The notes under the pieces were generated by a model. That model worked only from the letters and a program-made list of their open reading frames with translations, was not told where the DNA came from and ran no database searches. A stretch of 64,000 nt of DNA from BOG-908 sp964242115 (GTDB lineage Bacteria; Pseudomonadota; Alphaproteobacteria; Acetobacterales; Acetobacteraceae), in NCBI GenBank assembly GCA_964242115.1, contig CAXSZX010000019.1, positions 1-64,000 of the forward strand, read 5' to 3'. Both the position numbers and the translations under genes were made by a program. Of this stretch, positions 18,083 to 26,705 are shown in pieces. Numbering within the stretch: the first letter of the stretch is position 1; every line of letters starts with the position of its first letter.

Positions 18083-18802
18083 ATGGCAGTCAACATCAAA
18101 GGTATTTCAGTCGCGCTGGTGCTAGCCTGCGCTGGCACCGCCCACGCCCAGAGCGGCGGCTTTCTCAGCGGCCAGGCCAGCACGCTGTTCGGCGGTCAGT
18201 CGGGCACACGCGCCGGCACCCAGACTACCTTGGGCGCCCCGGGCGGGCCTTACCGGGCAGCCACGGCCGAGATGAACCGCTGCGCCAGCCAGGTAAACGC
18301 CGACCAGAAATGGGCGCCGCTGTTCGTCCACCTGCCTATCAGCGCCGCTTCGCCCAGCCTGGCGCAGCTTGCCGACCAGACCTACCCGCTGCCCGAGGAT
18401 GTAAGCCTGCTCGAACAGCACCAGGAGGCGCTGGCACAGTGCCGCACCGCCTTGATCGACCGGTTGCAAGCCGTTGACCCGCGCATTGCCGACCTCTACG
18501 CCCACGGCTTCGCAGAAGCCGACCAGAGCACGCTGGCGCTGGTGCAACGCCATCTCACCTGGGGCGCGGCCAACGAGGCGCGGCAGCAGAAGGTGCTCGC
18601 CTTCCGCCAGCGCATCGTCAGCGCGGAACGCGAGCTGCCGGCGGAGCCGAAGGAGGCAAGCACCCAGCAAGGCGCAGGCAGGCCGCAGATCATGAGCGTC
18701 ATGGCCATCGGGCTGAACGCGGCGCTCGGCCTGCACGCAGGGCGGCCGGCGCAGCCCACTTGCGGCACTGGGTGGAGCTACGTGCCTTGCGAGCGTAGGT
18801 AA
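18083..18802 (+). CDS. Exported protein of unknown function
   Basis: A 239-residue protein I do not recognise. It has a clear signal peptide (ISVALVLACAGTAHAQS), a Gly/Ser/Thr-rich stretch, and a mostly helical body with two Cys (in MNRCAS and AQCRTA) that could pair in the periplasm. Two further Cys lie at the C-terminus (TCGTGWSYVPC). The ATG at 18083 is preceded by GGGAGCG about nine bases upstream. It is a single gene ending right at repeat R10. Confidence 0.7.
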   Translation: MAVNIKGISVALVLACAGTAHAQSGGFLSGQASTLFGGQSGTRAGTQTTLGAPGGPYRAATAEMNRCASQVNADQKWAPLFVHLPISAASPSLAQLADQTYPLPEDVSLLEQHQEALAQCRTALIDRLQAVDPRIADLYAHGFAEADQSTLALVQRHLTWGAANEARQQKVLAFRQRIVSAERELPAEPKEASTQQGAGRPQIMSVMAIGLNAALGLHAGRPAQPTCGTGWSYVPCERR

Positions 18803-18905
18803 GCAAGTGGTTCTTTTTTGAAAAAAAGAACCAAAAAACGTCTGTTCTTTTGGGCATCCGTCTGAGGAGACTCTGGACAGCCAGACCAGAAATTTTCGCT
18901 GCTTT
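18801..18905 (+). repeat. Cloverleaf intergenic repeat, unit R10 (right arm decayed)
   Basis: The left arm is intact (GCAAGTGGTTC...GAACCAAAAAAC). The core and right arm are decayed (CCAGACCAGAAATTTTCGCTGC). It overlaps the stop of the preceding gene. Confidence 0.78.
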
Positions 18906-19133
18906 CAGCGTCCGTCTCAAAGTTTGCTTGGTGAATCACCTGGCATGTCGGCTTGCCTGCGTCATCGGCCGAGCGGGTAAGTCGATCCTCTTGTGGCCGA
19001 TGAGCACGGAGCTTCGTGCGAAGCACGCTCTGCGGTGCCGTTCGGAGCACGCTGTCCTGCCGACGTGCAAGTAGCACCCTGTCGCATGGCAGAAACGCGT
19101 GAGTTGACCTCTAGGCGACTTCCCAGCGAACCC
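18803..19133. other. Convergent intergenic region, 331 bases
   Basis: Between a + strand and a - strand gene. It contains repeat R10 and, at about 18998-19060, short copies of a second repeat motif (GTGCGAAGCACGCTC, GTTCGGAGCACGCTG) also found at 22.5-22.7 kb. No gene seen. Confidence 0.6.
18998..19060. repeat. Second repeat family: GTGCGAAGCACGCT-type motifs
   Basis: Two adjacent copies of a G(T/A)GC(G/T)-AAGCACGCT(C/G) motif. Related, better preserved copies form inverted repeats at 22522-22699. Confidence 0.6.
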
Positions 19134-19613
19134 TCAAGACAGCAGGCCTTCCCTTCTTCCTGTCAGCGGCAGCTCGCTTCCAGACTTGATCGTCTCGAAC
19201 ACGATCGACGAGCGAAGCTGCGCCACGCTCCGATGCGGCAGCAGCGTGTCGTTCAGCAGCGACGCCAGCGCGGCAAGCCCCGGCAGCCGCACCCGCAACA
19301 GGTAATCCGCGTCGCCGGTGAGCGCGAAACATTCCTGGATTGCTGCCACGCCGGCCACCAGGTCGCGAAAGCCGCCCGCGTTGTCCCGGCTGTGGGTGTT
19401 CAGCGTGACGTGGATGAACACCAGCAACGACAACCCGAGCGCGTCGGCATCCAGCTCCGCACGGTAAGCGCGGATGATGCCGGACGCCTCCAGAGCCGCC
19501 CGCCGGCGCGAACACTGCGACGCGGACAGGCCCACCCGATCGGCGAGCTCCTGGTTGCCAAGCCGCCCGTTGGACTGCAGCGCACGCAGCAGCCGCAGGT
19601 CGAAGTCGTCCAT
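19134..19613 (-). CDS. Lrp/AsnC family transcriptional regulator
   Basis: A 159-residue regulator with an N-terminal winged helix-turn-helix (FDLRLLRALQSNGRLGNQELA, recognition helix about QCSRRRAAL) and a C-terminal RAM ligand-binding domain. Length and order are typical. The start is the ATG at 19613, matching the usual MDxFDxxLL opening. It is divergent from hppD across 131 bases, so it probably controls hppD and itself in response to an amino acid such as tyrosine or phenylalanine; that link rests on position and the dyads in between. Confidence 0.88.
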   Translation of the reverse strand: MDDFDLRLLRALQSNGRLGNQELADRVGLSASQCSRRRAALEASGIIRAYRAELDADALGLSLLVFIHVTLNTHSRDNAGGFRDLVAGVAAIQECFALTGDADYLLRVRLPGLAALASLLNDTLLPHRSVAQLRSSIVFETIKSGSELPLTGRREGLLS

Positions 19614-19744
19614 GCGTATATTTTGCACGATGTGGCAGCAGAACTCACGAAACACGCATAATCAGCGGCCAAGACCGTCATTATGCAACCCTTTTCCGCC
19701 TGACACCGTGTTCTCTCGTGCAGATCAGGAAAGGCAACGCACCC
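19614..19744. promoter_or_regulatory. Divergent lrp/hppD control region with nested dyads
   Basis: Two perfect inverted repeats share nearly the same centre (about 19671-19673): GCATAAT at 19656-19662 with ATTATGC at 19680-19686, and TGCACGA at 19624-19630 with TCGTGCA at 19716-19722. This symmetry suits binding of a dimeric or octameric Lrp-type regulator between two divergent promoters. The hppD ribosome site AGGAAAGG lies at the right end. Confidence 0.6.
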
Positions 19745-20854
19745 ATGGGTCCCTACTCGCACGACGCGCCGCGCGCCACCGTCAGCCAGGACAACCCGGC
19801 CGGCACCGACGGCTTCGAGTTCGTCGAGTTCACCCACCCCGACCCTGCCGCACTGCACGCGCAGTTCCGCCAGATGGGCTTCACCGCGGTTGCCAAGCAC
19901 CGCCACCGCGACACCACGCTCTACCGCCAGGGCACCATCAACTTCCTGGTCAGCGCCGAGCCGGACAGCCACGCGGCCCGCTTCGCCGCCGCTCATGGCC
20001 CATCCGTGCCCAGCATGGCCTTTCGCGTCGCCGACGCCGCGCACGCCCACCGCCACGCCGTCTCCCTCGGCGCCGTCCCGGTGGGCGCCGAGCACGGCAG
20101 CCTGACGCTCGACGTGCCCGCCATCGAAGGCATCGGCGGCAGCCTGATCTACTTCATCGACTGCTACGGCGAGACCGGCTCCTGCTACGACGCCGAGTTC
20201 GAGTGGCTGGGCGAGCGCGACCCTGCCCCCACCGGCCGGCAGATGTTCTACATCGACCACCTGACCCACAACGTGAATCGCGGCCGCATGGACGTATGGT
20301 TCGACTTCTACGCGCGCATCTTCAACTTCCGGCAGATCCGCTTCTTCGACATCGAAGGCCGCCATACGGGCCTGACCAGCCGCGCGCTCACCAGCCCGGA
20401 CAACCGCATCCGCATCCCGCTCAACGAATCCGCCGACGAACACAGCCAGATCGAGGAGTACCTGCACGCCTACAAGGGCGAGGGCATCCAGCACATCGCC
20501 ATGGGCTCGCACGACATCTTCGCCAGCGTCGGCGGCCTGCGCCATGATGGCCTGGCGTTCATGCCCGCGCCGCCCGCCACCTACTACGAGATGGTGGACA
20601 AACGCCTGCCTGGCCACGGCGAGGACGTGGCTAAACTACGCGCGCTCGGCATCCTGATTGACGGTGAGCAGGTGGTGGGACGCGACGGCATCGGCACGTT
20701 GCTGCAGATCTTCTCGGCAAACCTGATCGGGCCGGTGTTCTTCGAGTTCATCCAGCGCAAGGGCAACGATGGATTCGGGGAGGGGAATTTCCGCGCCCTG
20801 TTCGAGTCGATCGAGGAAGATCAGATCCGGCGGGGAGTGCTCACGCCGGCGTAG
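19745..20854 (+). CDS. hppD: 4-hydroxyphenylpyruvate dioxygenase
   Basis: This iron enzyme converts 4-hydroxyphenylpyruvate to homogentisate in tyrosine breakdown. The 369-residue protein has two vicinal-oxygen-chelate halves. The three iron ligands are visible: His about 172 (IDHLTHNV), His about 250 (IQHIAMGS) and Glu about 334 (FFEFIQR). The conserved RIPLNE and C-terminal GEGNFRALFESIE are present. ATG 19745 has a strong AGGAAAGG site about ten bases upstream. The homogentisate pathway genes hmgA and fahA are not in the window. Confidence 0.95.
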   Translation: MGPYSHDAPRATVSQDNPAGTDGFEFVEFTHPDPAALHAQFRQMGFTAVAKHRHRDTTLYRQGTINFLVSAEPDSHAARFAAAHGPSVPSMAFRVADAAHAHRHAVSLGAVPVGAEHGSLTLDVPAIEGIGGSLIYFIDCYGETGSCYDAEFEWLGERDPAPTGRQMFYIDHLTHNVNRGRMDVWFDFYARIFNFRQIRFFDIEGRHTGLTSRALTSPDNRIRIPLNESADEHSQIEEYLHAYKGEGIQHIAMGSHDIFASVGGLRHDGLAFMPAPPATYYEMVDKRLPGHGEDVAKLRALGILIDGEQVVGRDGIGTLLQIFSANLIGPVFFEFIQRKGNDGFGEGNFRALFESIEEDQIRRGVLTPA

Positions 20855-20855
20855 A

Positions 20856-20984
20856 GCAAGCAAGCAGTTCTTTTTTGAAAAAAAACCAATAAATTTTTGC
20901 ATCCGCTGTCGCGCGCCTGCCGGAAGGGATCGCGACAGCGGATGCAAAGCTTTCTGCTTTGGTTTATCGAAATGAAGGCCCTGC
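20856..20984 (+). repeat. Cloverleaf intergenic repeat, unit R11
   Basis: Left arm CAAGCAGTTC with a shortened hairpin, core GCTGTCGCGCG ... GCGACAGCGG with matching GCATCCGCTG/CAGCGGATGC, right arm decayed. It fills the convergent gap after hppD and ends at the next gene's stop codon. Confidence 0.83.
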
Positions 20985-21338
20985 CTAGCTTCTCTTCTGC
21001 TTCGTCCGCGGTGCCGCATGCGACATCGCCGTCAACGCCCCGCCCACGCACACCACGCCCAGGCACACCGGCACCAGCCACACCGGCCGCACCAGCAACG
21101 GCGTGCACAGGACGTCCCAGAAGCCGTGGCCGAGCACGCCGGTCACCAGATGCTGCAGGGTAGTCATGGCGCCCGGGTCCATCGCTGCGATCGCCTGCCG
21201 CAGGCTCATGTCCGGCGGCAGGATCGAGGCCAGCGCCACGGAGCCCACCAGCAGCACCGCGGCCGACACGGCGAAAACGCGCGGAACGAGTGCCAGCTCA
21301 CTGCCGGCAGGTGGGCGGACCCGGGATGGCCGTTTCAA
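20985..21338 (-). CDS. Small membrane protein of unknown function
   Basis: A 117-residue protein with two clear transmembrane helices (about VFAVSAAVLLVGSVALASI and WLVPVCLGVVCVGGALTAM). Between them is an amphipathic loop (MSLRQAIAAMDPGAMTTLQ) and a WDVLCTPLLVRP segment. Small proteins of this form are common in alphaproteobacteria without known function. The Arg/Pro-rich N-terminus is likely cytoplasmic. No clear partner is nearby. Confidence 0.6.
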   Translation of the reverse strand: MKRPSRVRPPAGSELALVPRVFAVSAAVLLVGSVALASILPPDMSLRQAIAAMDPGAMTTLQHLVTGVLGHGFWDVLCTPLLVRPVWLVPVCLGVVCVGGALTAMSHAAPRTKQKRS

Positions 21339-21488
21339 AGGGGCAGCCTCTCATCAATGTCCGCGGGTCACTGACTGACCTGTTCTGACCAATGTGTTCC
21401 GCCGCTCTCTCCGGGCAAGGGGAGCCGGTGCGGAACACGCCACCTCCAGCATGCGACAGATCGGGCGTTGCTGTCACGCAACTCGCAG

Positions 21489-22475
21489 TCACAGAATGCT
21501 AGCCCGGACAGCGCCGACCTCCGATCCACGCCAGTTGACGAGCGTGGGCGCCGCCAGTTCGTCCAGCACCGGCCCGGCGCCGAGGAACCGTCGCAGCAGC
21601 GCCGCCGCGGCCGCTTCCGCCGCACGCGAGGCGCCGTCATCGCATTTCAGCGCGAACCCCAACCCCAGCGCCGGCATCGCGCCGCAGTACACGCCCTCTG
21701 CACCCACCTTCACGAACGCCGCCTCGCCGAGCGCCTCGGCCACCACGGTGTCGAAACGCCCCGCGCCGGCCACCATCACCGGGTTGGCCGCCACCGCGCG
21801 ACGCAGCCGCGCTGCCGCCTGCGCGAACCCGGCGGGCAAGCCCAGCCCGGCGCCGAACCGCGCGAAACCAGCGGCCAGGCTCGCCAGCCTGATCCGGTAA
21901 GCCGGGATGGAGCAGCCATCCACCGCCGGGCTCTGCGCGTCGAGCCTCTCGCCGGTGACTTCCGCGACCGCTTCGGTCACGTCGCGCATCGTCGGGTGGT
22001 CCGGGGCGACGTAGCCGGCCGGATCGCGCCCGGTGGCCACAGCGGTGCAGACGAAGCCGGCATGCTTGCCGGAGCAGTTGTTGTGCAAGGCGCTCGGCCG
22101 GCCGCCGGCAGTCGCCAGCGCGCGGGCGGCAGACTCGCTGCTAGGCCAGTGCACCCCGCATTCCAGGCACTCCTGGCCGCGCCCCGCCGCCCGCAGCATG
22201 GCCTGTGCCGTATCAGCATGCACCGGCGCGCCCATGTGCGAAGCGCAGGACAGCGCCAGCGCTGCTTCGTCGAGCCCGAACCGGTCGGCCGCGCCGCTGA
22301 CGAGCAGCGGAATCGCCTGCAGCGCCTTGATGGCCGAACGCGGGAAGATCGCTCGCTCGGGGTCCCCGCCGGAAAGCACGAGCCTGCCCGAGGCGTCGGC
22401 TACGGCGAACGCGCCGGTGTGGCAGGATTCGACGTGTCCGTTACGCAGGATTTCGGCGATCAGGATGGAGCTCAT
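21489..22475 (-). CDS. L-asparaginase II, thermolabile (Rhizobium etli type)
   Basis: A 328-residue asparaginase of the rhizobial AnsA/ReAV family, unrelated to the classical bacterial types. The family's catalytic Ser-x-x-Lys motif is visible as RSAIKALQ near residue 47. The zinc-binding region is also present, with a Cys in ECGVHWP and the HNNCSGKHAG block. It makes aspartate and ammonia from asparagine. ATG 22475 is preferred over a GTG three codons upstream because it gives the normal N-terminus; no strong ribosome site is seen. The reading frame runs against the second repeat family upstream. Confidence 0.88.
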   Translation of the reverse strand: MSSILIAEILRNGHVESCHTGAFAVADASGRLVLSGGDPERAIFPRSAIKALQAIPLLVSGAADRFGLDEAALALSCASHMGAPVHADTAQAMLRAAGRGQECLECGVHWPSSESAARALATAGGRPSALHNNCSGKHAGFVCTAVATGRDPAGYVAPDHPTMRDVTEAVAEVTGERLDAQSPAVDGCSIPAYRIRLASLAAGFARFGAGLGLPAGFAQAAARLRRAVAANPVMVAGAGRFDTVVAEALGEAAFVKVGAEGVYCGAMPALGLGFALKCDDGASRAAEAAAAALLRRFLGAGPVLDELAAPTLVNWRGSEVGAVRASIL

Positions 22476-22521
22476 GGCGCGCACAACGGCGGCAAGGCTT
22501 GCGATGCGTCAAGGACGGTCA

Positions 22522-22699
22522 GGGGCGTCGTGCGTAGCACGCTGTCGCGTGACGCCCCCGAACCCCACCGGGGCGAGGCCGCCCTGGACCGGCTTTCCAC
22601 AGAACCGGGTCTGGGGCCGACTGGCCCCGTCGTGCGAAGCACGCTCGCGCGTGACGGGTCCAGGGGCGTCACGCGAGAGCGTGCTACGCACGACGCCCC
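22522..22699. repeat. 37-bp inverted repeats of the second repeat family
   Basis: A 37-base element at 22522-22558 (GGGGCGTCGTGCGTAGCACG ... GACGCCCC) recurs inverted at 22663-22699 with one mismatch, about 104 bases apart. A third diverged copy (CGTCGTGCGAAGCACGCTCG) lies between at about 22626-22657. Each copy is itself a hairpin. It occupies the divergent gap between the asparaginase and csaA genes. Confidence 0.82.
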
Positions 22700-22739
22700 T
22701 GGCCTTCCTTCCCGCGCCGCAAACGCCTAGACACGCCAC

Positions 22740-23072
22740 ATGGCCGACATCGCCGACTTCGATAAACTCGACATCCGCGTCGGCACCATCGCCGACGCCC
22801 AGCCCTTCCCGGAAGCCCGCAAGCCAGCGTTCCGCCTATGGATTGACTTCGGGCCGGAGCTGGGCGTGCTGCAATCCAGCGCGCAGATCACGGTGCACTA
22901 CAAGCCGGACCAGCTGATCGGCCGGCAGGTGGTCGCCGTGGTCAACCTGCCGCCGCGCCAGATCGGGCCGGTGGTGAGCCAGGTGCTGACGCTCGGCCTG
23001 CCGGACGAGAACGGCGAAGTCGTGCTGATCAAGCCGGACTTCAAACTGCCGGATGGCGGGCGGCTGTTCTAG
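22740..23072 (+). CDS. csaA: CsaA-like tRNA-binding/chaperone protein
   Basis: A 110-residue OB-fold protein with the CsaA signature (DKLDIRVGTI, YKPDQLIGRQVVAVVNLPPRQIG, PDENGEVVLIKPD). CsaA homologues dimerise, bind tRNA-like ligands and have chaperone activity linked to protein export. The length is exactly that of the family. No strong ribosome site is seen; the short upstream region carries the second repeat family. It is followed by repeat R12. Confidence 0.92.
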   Translation: MADIADFDKLDIRVGTIADAQPFPEARKPAFRLWIDFGPELGVLQSSAQITVHYKPDQLIGRQVVAVVNLPPRQIGPVVSQVLTLGLPDENGEVVLIKPDFKLPDGGRLF

Positions 23073-23204
23073 GCAAGAAGGCAGTTCTTTTTTGAAAGAA
23101 AGAACCAAAAAACTTTTCTCACCTGCGTGCATGCTGCGGGAGACGCCGCGACAGCGCTTGCAAAAGCTTTCTGCTTCTTTTTCCCGAAAAAGAAGACTTC
23201 CTTG
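23073..23204 (+). repeat. Cloverleaf intergenic repeat, unit R12, supplying the gpt start
   Basis: It begins at the csaA stop and its last bases (GAAGACTTCCTTG) contain the TTG used as the gpt start. Left arm CAGTTC...GAACC, core CCGCGACAGCG, right arm GCTTC...GAAGA. Confidence 0.85.
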
Positions 23205-23672
23205 ACCTACGCCACGGTCACCTGGGACCAGCTCCACCGCGATGCACGTGCCCTCGCGTCAAGGTTGATGTCGCACCCACCTTTTCGTGGCATAGTTGCC
23301 ATCAGCCGCGGCGGTCTCATTCCTGCCGCCATCATCGCGCGGGAGCTGGAATGCCGGCTGGTCGAAACCGTCTGTGTGGCCGCCTACGCCGGCGAGGCCG
23401 GCACCCAGGGCGAGCCGGTGGTGCTGAAACCGCCGGCGGCTGCCGGTGACGGCGAGGGCTTCCTGATCGTGGACGACCTGGTGGACACCGGGCTCACCGC
23501 ACGCCTGGTTCGCGCCCTGCTGCCGCGCGCGCACTTCGCCTGCCTCTACGCCAAGCCCGCTGGCCTGCCGGCCACCGACAGCTTCGTCACCGAATTTTCT
23601 CAGGACACCTGGATCCTGTTCCCCTGGGATACCGCGCCCCTGTTTGTGCCGCCGATCGCGCGCCAGCCGTGA
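23202..23672 (+). CDS. gpt: Xanthine-guanine phosphoribosyltransferase
   Basis: This purine-salvage enzyme converts xanthine, guanine or hypoxanthine plus PRPP to nucleotides. The 156-residue protein aligns closely with E. coli Gpt in my recollection: VTWDQLHRDARALASRL, the ISRGGLIPAA loop, the PRPP motif VDDLVDTG, and the C-terminal DTWILFPWD and FVPPI. No ATG exists in a suitable place. The TTG at 23202 gives the right length and has AGAAGA, part of repeat R12, about seven bases upstream, so its initiation region is repeat-made. The stop overlaps the GTG of the MFS gene. Confidence 0.92.
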   Translation: MTYATVTWDQLHRDARALASRLMSHPPFRGIVAISRGGLIPAAIIARELECRLVETVCVAAYAGEAGTQGEPVVLKPPAAAGDGEGFLIVDDLVDTGLTARLVRALLPRAHFACLYAKPAGLPATDSFVTEFSQDTWILFPWDTAPLFVPPIARQP

Positions 23673-24913
23673 CTGCCCGCACGGACTTTCGCCGCGCCGA
23701 GCGTGTGCGCATCGGCCGCGGCCACATCCCGACCTGGCTGCCCATCCTGCTCGGCTTCCTGCAGGCGGTGGGCCCGATCTCCACCGACATGAACCTGCCC
23801 GCCTTTCCGGCCATCGAGGCGAGCCTGCACGCCCCCTCCGGCAGCGCCCAGCTCACCCTTGGCAGTTGGATCCTCGGTCTCTCGCTGGGCCAGCTCGTCC
23901 AGGGCGCGCTGGCCGACCGCTTCGGCCGCCGCGCGCCGCTGCTGGCCGGAACCCTTGTCTACATCGCCGGTACCGTCGGCTGCGCGCTCTCGCCGAGCAT
24001 CGCCGTGATGTCGGCCTGGCGGTTCGTCGCTGCCTTCGGCGCCTCGGCCAGCATGGTGGTGCCGCGCGCCATCGTGCGCGATGTCTCCGAAGGCCACGCG
24101 GCGGCGCGGCTGATGTCGCGCCTTATCCTGGTGCTTGGCGCCGCCCCTATCCTGGCACCCTCGCTCGGCGGCCTGGTGCTGCAATGGGCGTCCTGGCGTG
24201 GCATCTTCTGGATCAACGTCGCCTACGGGCTGGTGGCGCTGCTGGCGGCGTGGGCATGGCTGCCGGACACGCTGGCGTCCGCCGCCAGGGTGCCGATCCA
24301 CCCTGGCCGCATGCTCGCGCGCTACGGCCGTATCGTGCGCGAGCAGGCCTTCCTCACCCACGCGCTGATGATGTCGTTCTACGCCTTCGCGCTGTTCGCC
24401 TATCTCGGCGGCTCACCGGACGTCTTCGAAGGCCATTACGGCTTCTCGCCCGGCCGCTACGCCGTGGTGTTCGGCGCGGTGGCCGCCACCTTCATCGCCG
24501 CCTCGCAGGCCAACACCCTGGTGATCCGACGTTTCGACCTGAACGGCACGCTGACCCGCGCGAGCACGCTCTATCTGGTGCTGGCTGCGTGCGTGATGCT
24601 GGCCGCGGAGTACAACGCCGCTCCCCTGTGGCTCGGCGTGTTCCTGGCGCTGACCCAGGGCCTGACCGGCTTTCTCAACCCCACTGCCACGGTGGGTGCG
24701 CTGCGCCACCACGGCGAACACGCCGGCAGCGCGTCGGCCCTGCTGGGCACCATGCTGTTCTTCATCGGTGCCAGCAGCGGATTCCTGGTCGGCTGGCTGT
24801 CGGATGGCACGGCACGGCCGATGGCGGCGCTGATGCTGACGGGGGCGGTGCTGGCGAAGGTGGCGGATCTATGCCGGCCGAGGGAGGAGCGTTCGCCAGT
24901 GATGGCGGAGTAG
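23669..24913 (+). CDS. MFS multidrug efflux transporter, Bcr/CflA family
   Basis: A 414-residue inner-membrane exporter with twelve predicted helices. The DHA1 motif A is visible as GALADRFGRRAPLL. The N-terminal STDMNLPAFPAI and the RAIVRDVSEG after helix 4 are typical of the Bcr/CflA drug-resistance group. The GTG start overlaps the gpt stop by four bases (GTGA), so the two are translationally coupled. Confidence 0.9.
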   Translation: MTARTDFRRAERVRIGRGHIPTWLPILLGFLQAVGPISTDMNLPAFPAIEASLHAPSGSAQLTLGSWILGLSLGQLVQGALADRFGRRAPLLAGTLVYIAGTVGCALSPSIAVMSAWRFVAAFGASASMVVPRAIVRDVSEGHAAARLMSRLILVLGAAPILAPSLGGLVLQWASWRGIFWINVAYGLVALLAAWAWLPDTLASAARVPIHPGRMLARYGRIVREQAFLTHALMMSFYAFALFAYLGGSPDVFEGHYGFSPGRYAVVFGAVAATFIAASQANTLVIRRFDLNGTLTRASTLYLVLAACVMLAAEYNAAPLWLGVFLALTQGLTGFLNPTATVGALRHHGEHAGSASALLGTMLFFIGASSGFLVGWLSDGTARPMAALMLTGAVLAKVADLCRPREERSPVMAE

Positions 24914-24914
24914 G

Positions 24915-25054
24915 AAGCAAGGCCTTCTTTTTCGGGAAAAAGAAGCAAAAAGCTTTTGCGAGCGCTGTCGCGGAACGCTGAACGACACGCCTCAACCCGG
25001 CACACCCGACGAGAGCAAAAGTTTTATGGTTCTTTTTCGAAAAAGAACCGCTTG
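24915..25054 (+). repeat. Cloverleaf intergenic repeat, unit R13
   Basis: Left arm GGCCTTC...GAAGC with loop CGGG, core AGCGCTGTCGCGGAACGCT, right arm ATGGTTC...GAACCGCTTGC. Type-B left and type-A right hairpins. Confidence 0.88.
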
Positions 25055-25121
25055 CCTTCCTTTCATGCCCCGGCACGCTTCATGCTAAGTCTGGCGTATC
25101 CCAGGCAAGCAGGAGCAGGCA

Positions 25122-26705
25122 TTGGCTGAGCGTCCGACACGGCGTCAACTTCTCACGCGCATCGGCGTCGCCGCCGGCAGCGTGGCGATGTATCAGGCGA
25201 TGACCCGCATGGGCCACGCCACCGGCACCGACTTCAAGGAACCGCCGAACCTCTCCGGCGCCCCGCCCGGCACCAGCGTTGTGGTGCTCGGCGCCGGCCT
25301 GTCCGGCATGCTGGCCGCCTACGAGCTGCGCCGCGCCGGCTACAGCGTGCGCGTGCTGGAGTTCCAGGACCGCTCCGGCGGCCGCAACTACACGCTGCGC
25401 GGCGGCGACACGCTGACCGAGATGGGCGGCGCCACCCAGAAGGTCGGTTTCGCACCCGGCAACTACATCAACCCGGGCCCGTGGCGCATTCCGTATCACC
25501 ACCAGGCCATCCTGCATTATTGCAAGGCATTCGGCGTCGCACTCGAACCCTTCATCGAGCTCAACTACAACGCCTACCTGCACAACACGAACGCCTTCGG
25601 CGGCGCGCCCCAGCGTTACCGGCACATCGCCGGCGACTTCACCGGCCAGACCGCCGAGCTGCTGTCGAAGGCGATCAACCAGGGCAAGCTGGACCAGGAG
25701 GTGGGCCCCGGCGAGCGCGCCGACATCCTCGCGTCGATGCAGATGTGGGGCCTGCTGGACCACGATGGCGCCTACATGCCGCCGATGGCCTCGCTGCGCC
25801 GCGGCTTCGCGCGCGACCCGCGCGGCGGACCGGACGGCGCCTCCATCCCGTCGGACCCGTTGCCGCGCGCGGAGATCATGAAGTCCGGCTTCGCCCAGCA
25901 CATGTCCTTCCACATGCTTAACGACTTCCAGACCACCATGTTCCAACCGGTGGGCGGCATGGACATGATCGGCCGCGCCTTCGCCCGCCAGGTCAACGAC
26001 CTCGTCACCCACAACGTGCGCGTGCGCGCCATCCAGCAGGACCAGTCCGGCGTCACCGTCAGCTACGAGGACCGCAGCCAGGGCGGCGCGGTGACGCAAG
26101 TGCACGCCGATTACTGCGTCTGCACCATCCCGCTGCCGGTGCTCAACCAGCTCGAAGTGCAGGTGAGCCAGCAGATGCAGGACGCCATCGCCGCGGTGCC
26201 CTACGCGTCCTCGGTGAAGGTCGGCCTGGAGTTCAAGCGTCGCTTCTGGGAAGAGGACGAACAGATCTACGGCGGCATCACCTTCACCGACATGCCGGTG
26301 AGCGTGATGTCCTACCCCAGCCACGGCTACTTTTCCGGCGGCCCGGCGGTGATGCTCGGCGCCTACATGTTCGGACCGCCTGCCTACGACTTCGCCGGCA
26401 TGACGCCGGAGGAGCGGGTGCGCCAGGCGGTGCTGCAGGGTGCCAAGATCCACAAGCAGTATCCCGACGAGTTCTCCAACGGCGTGGGCGTCGCGTGGAG
26501 CCGGATGCCCTGGACGCTCGGCTGCTGCTCCACCTGGAGCGAGGAGACCCGCCGCGCCCACTACAAGACGCTGACCACCATGGAAGGCCGCGTGGTGCTG
26601 GCCGGCGAGCACGCCAGCCACGTCGGCTGCTGGCAGGAGGGCGCGCTGCTGTCCGCAGTCTCCGCCATCACCCAATTGCACCAGCGCGTGGTAGGGGCCG
26701 GCTGA
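25122..26705 (+). CDS. Tat-exported flavin amine oxidase/dehydrogenase
   Basis: A 527-residue FAD enzyme of the monoamine/L-amino-acid oxidase superfamily. The N-terminus has a twin-arginine signal (TRRQLLTRIGVAAGSVAMY), so it is folded in the cytoplasm and sent to the periplasm. The dinucleotide-binding motif is VVVLGAGLSGMLAAYELRR, followed by FQDRSGGRN. The C-terminal FAD motif VVLAGEHASHVGCWQEGA is intact. The substrate, probably an amine or amino acid, cannot be set. The start is a TTG at 25122 with AGGAG six bases upstream; no ATG fits. It overlaps the cytochrome c gene by one base (TGATG), so the pair probably works as a periplasmic dehydrogenase passing electrons to the cytochrome. 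Confidence 0.9.
   Translation: MAERPTRRQLLTRIGVAAGSVAMYQAMTRMGHATGTDFKEPPNLSGAPPGTSVVVLGAGLSGMLAAYELRRAGYSVRVLEFQDRSGGRNYTLRGGDTLTEMGGATQKVGFAPGNYINPGPWRIPYHHQAILHYCKAFGVALEPFIELNYNAYLHNTNAFGGAPQRYRHIAGDFTGQTAELLSKAINQGKLDQEVGPGERADILASMQMWGLLDHDGAYMPPMASLRRGFARDPRGGPDGASIPSDPLPRAEIMKSGFAQHMSFHMLNDFQTTMFQPVGGMDMIGRAFARQVNDLVTHNVRVRAIQQDQSGVTVSYEDRSQGGAVTQVHADYCVCTIPLPVLNQLEVQVSQQMQDAIAAVPYASSVKVGLEFKRRFWEEDEQIYGGITFTDMPVSVMSYPSHGYFSGGPAVMLGAYMFGPPAYDFAGMTPEERVRQAVLQGAKIHKQYPDEFSNGVGVAWSRMPWTLGCCSTWSEETRRAHYKTLTTMEGRVVLAGEHASHVGCWQEGALLSAVSAITQLHQRVVGAG

Noticed and set aside
22522..22699. Insertion sequence ends
   Set aside because: The interval between the inverted 37-mers is about 104 bases and has no transposase frame; kept as a repeat only.
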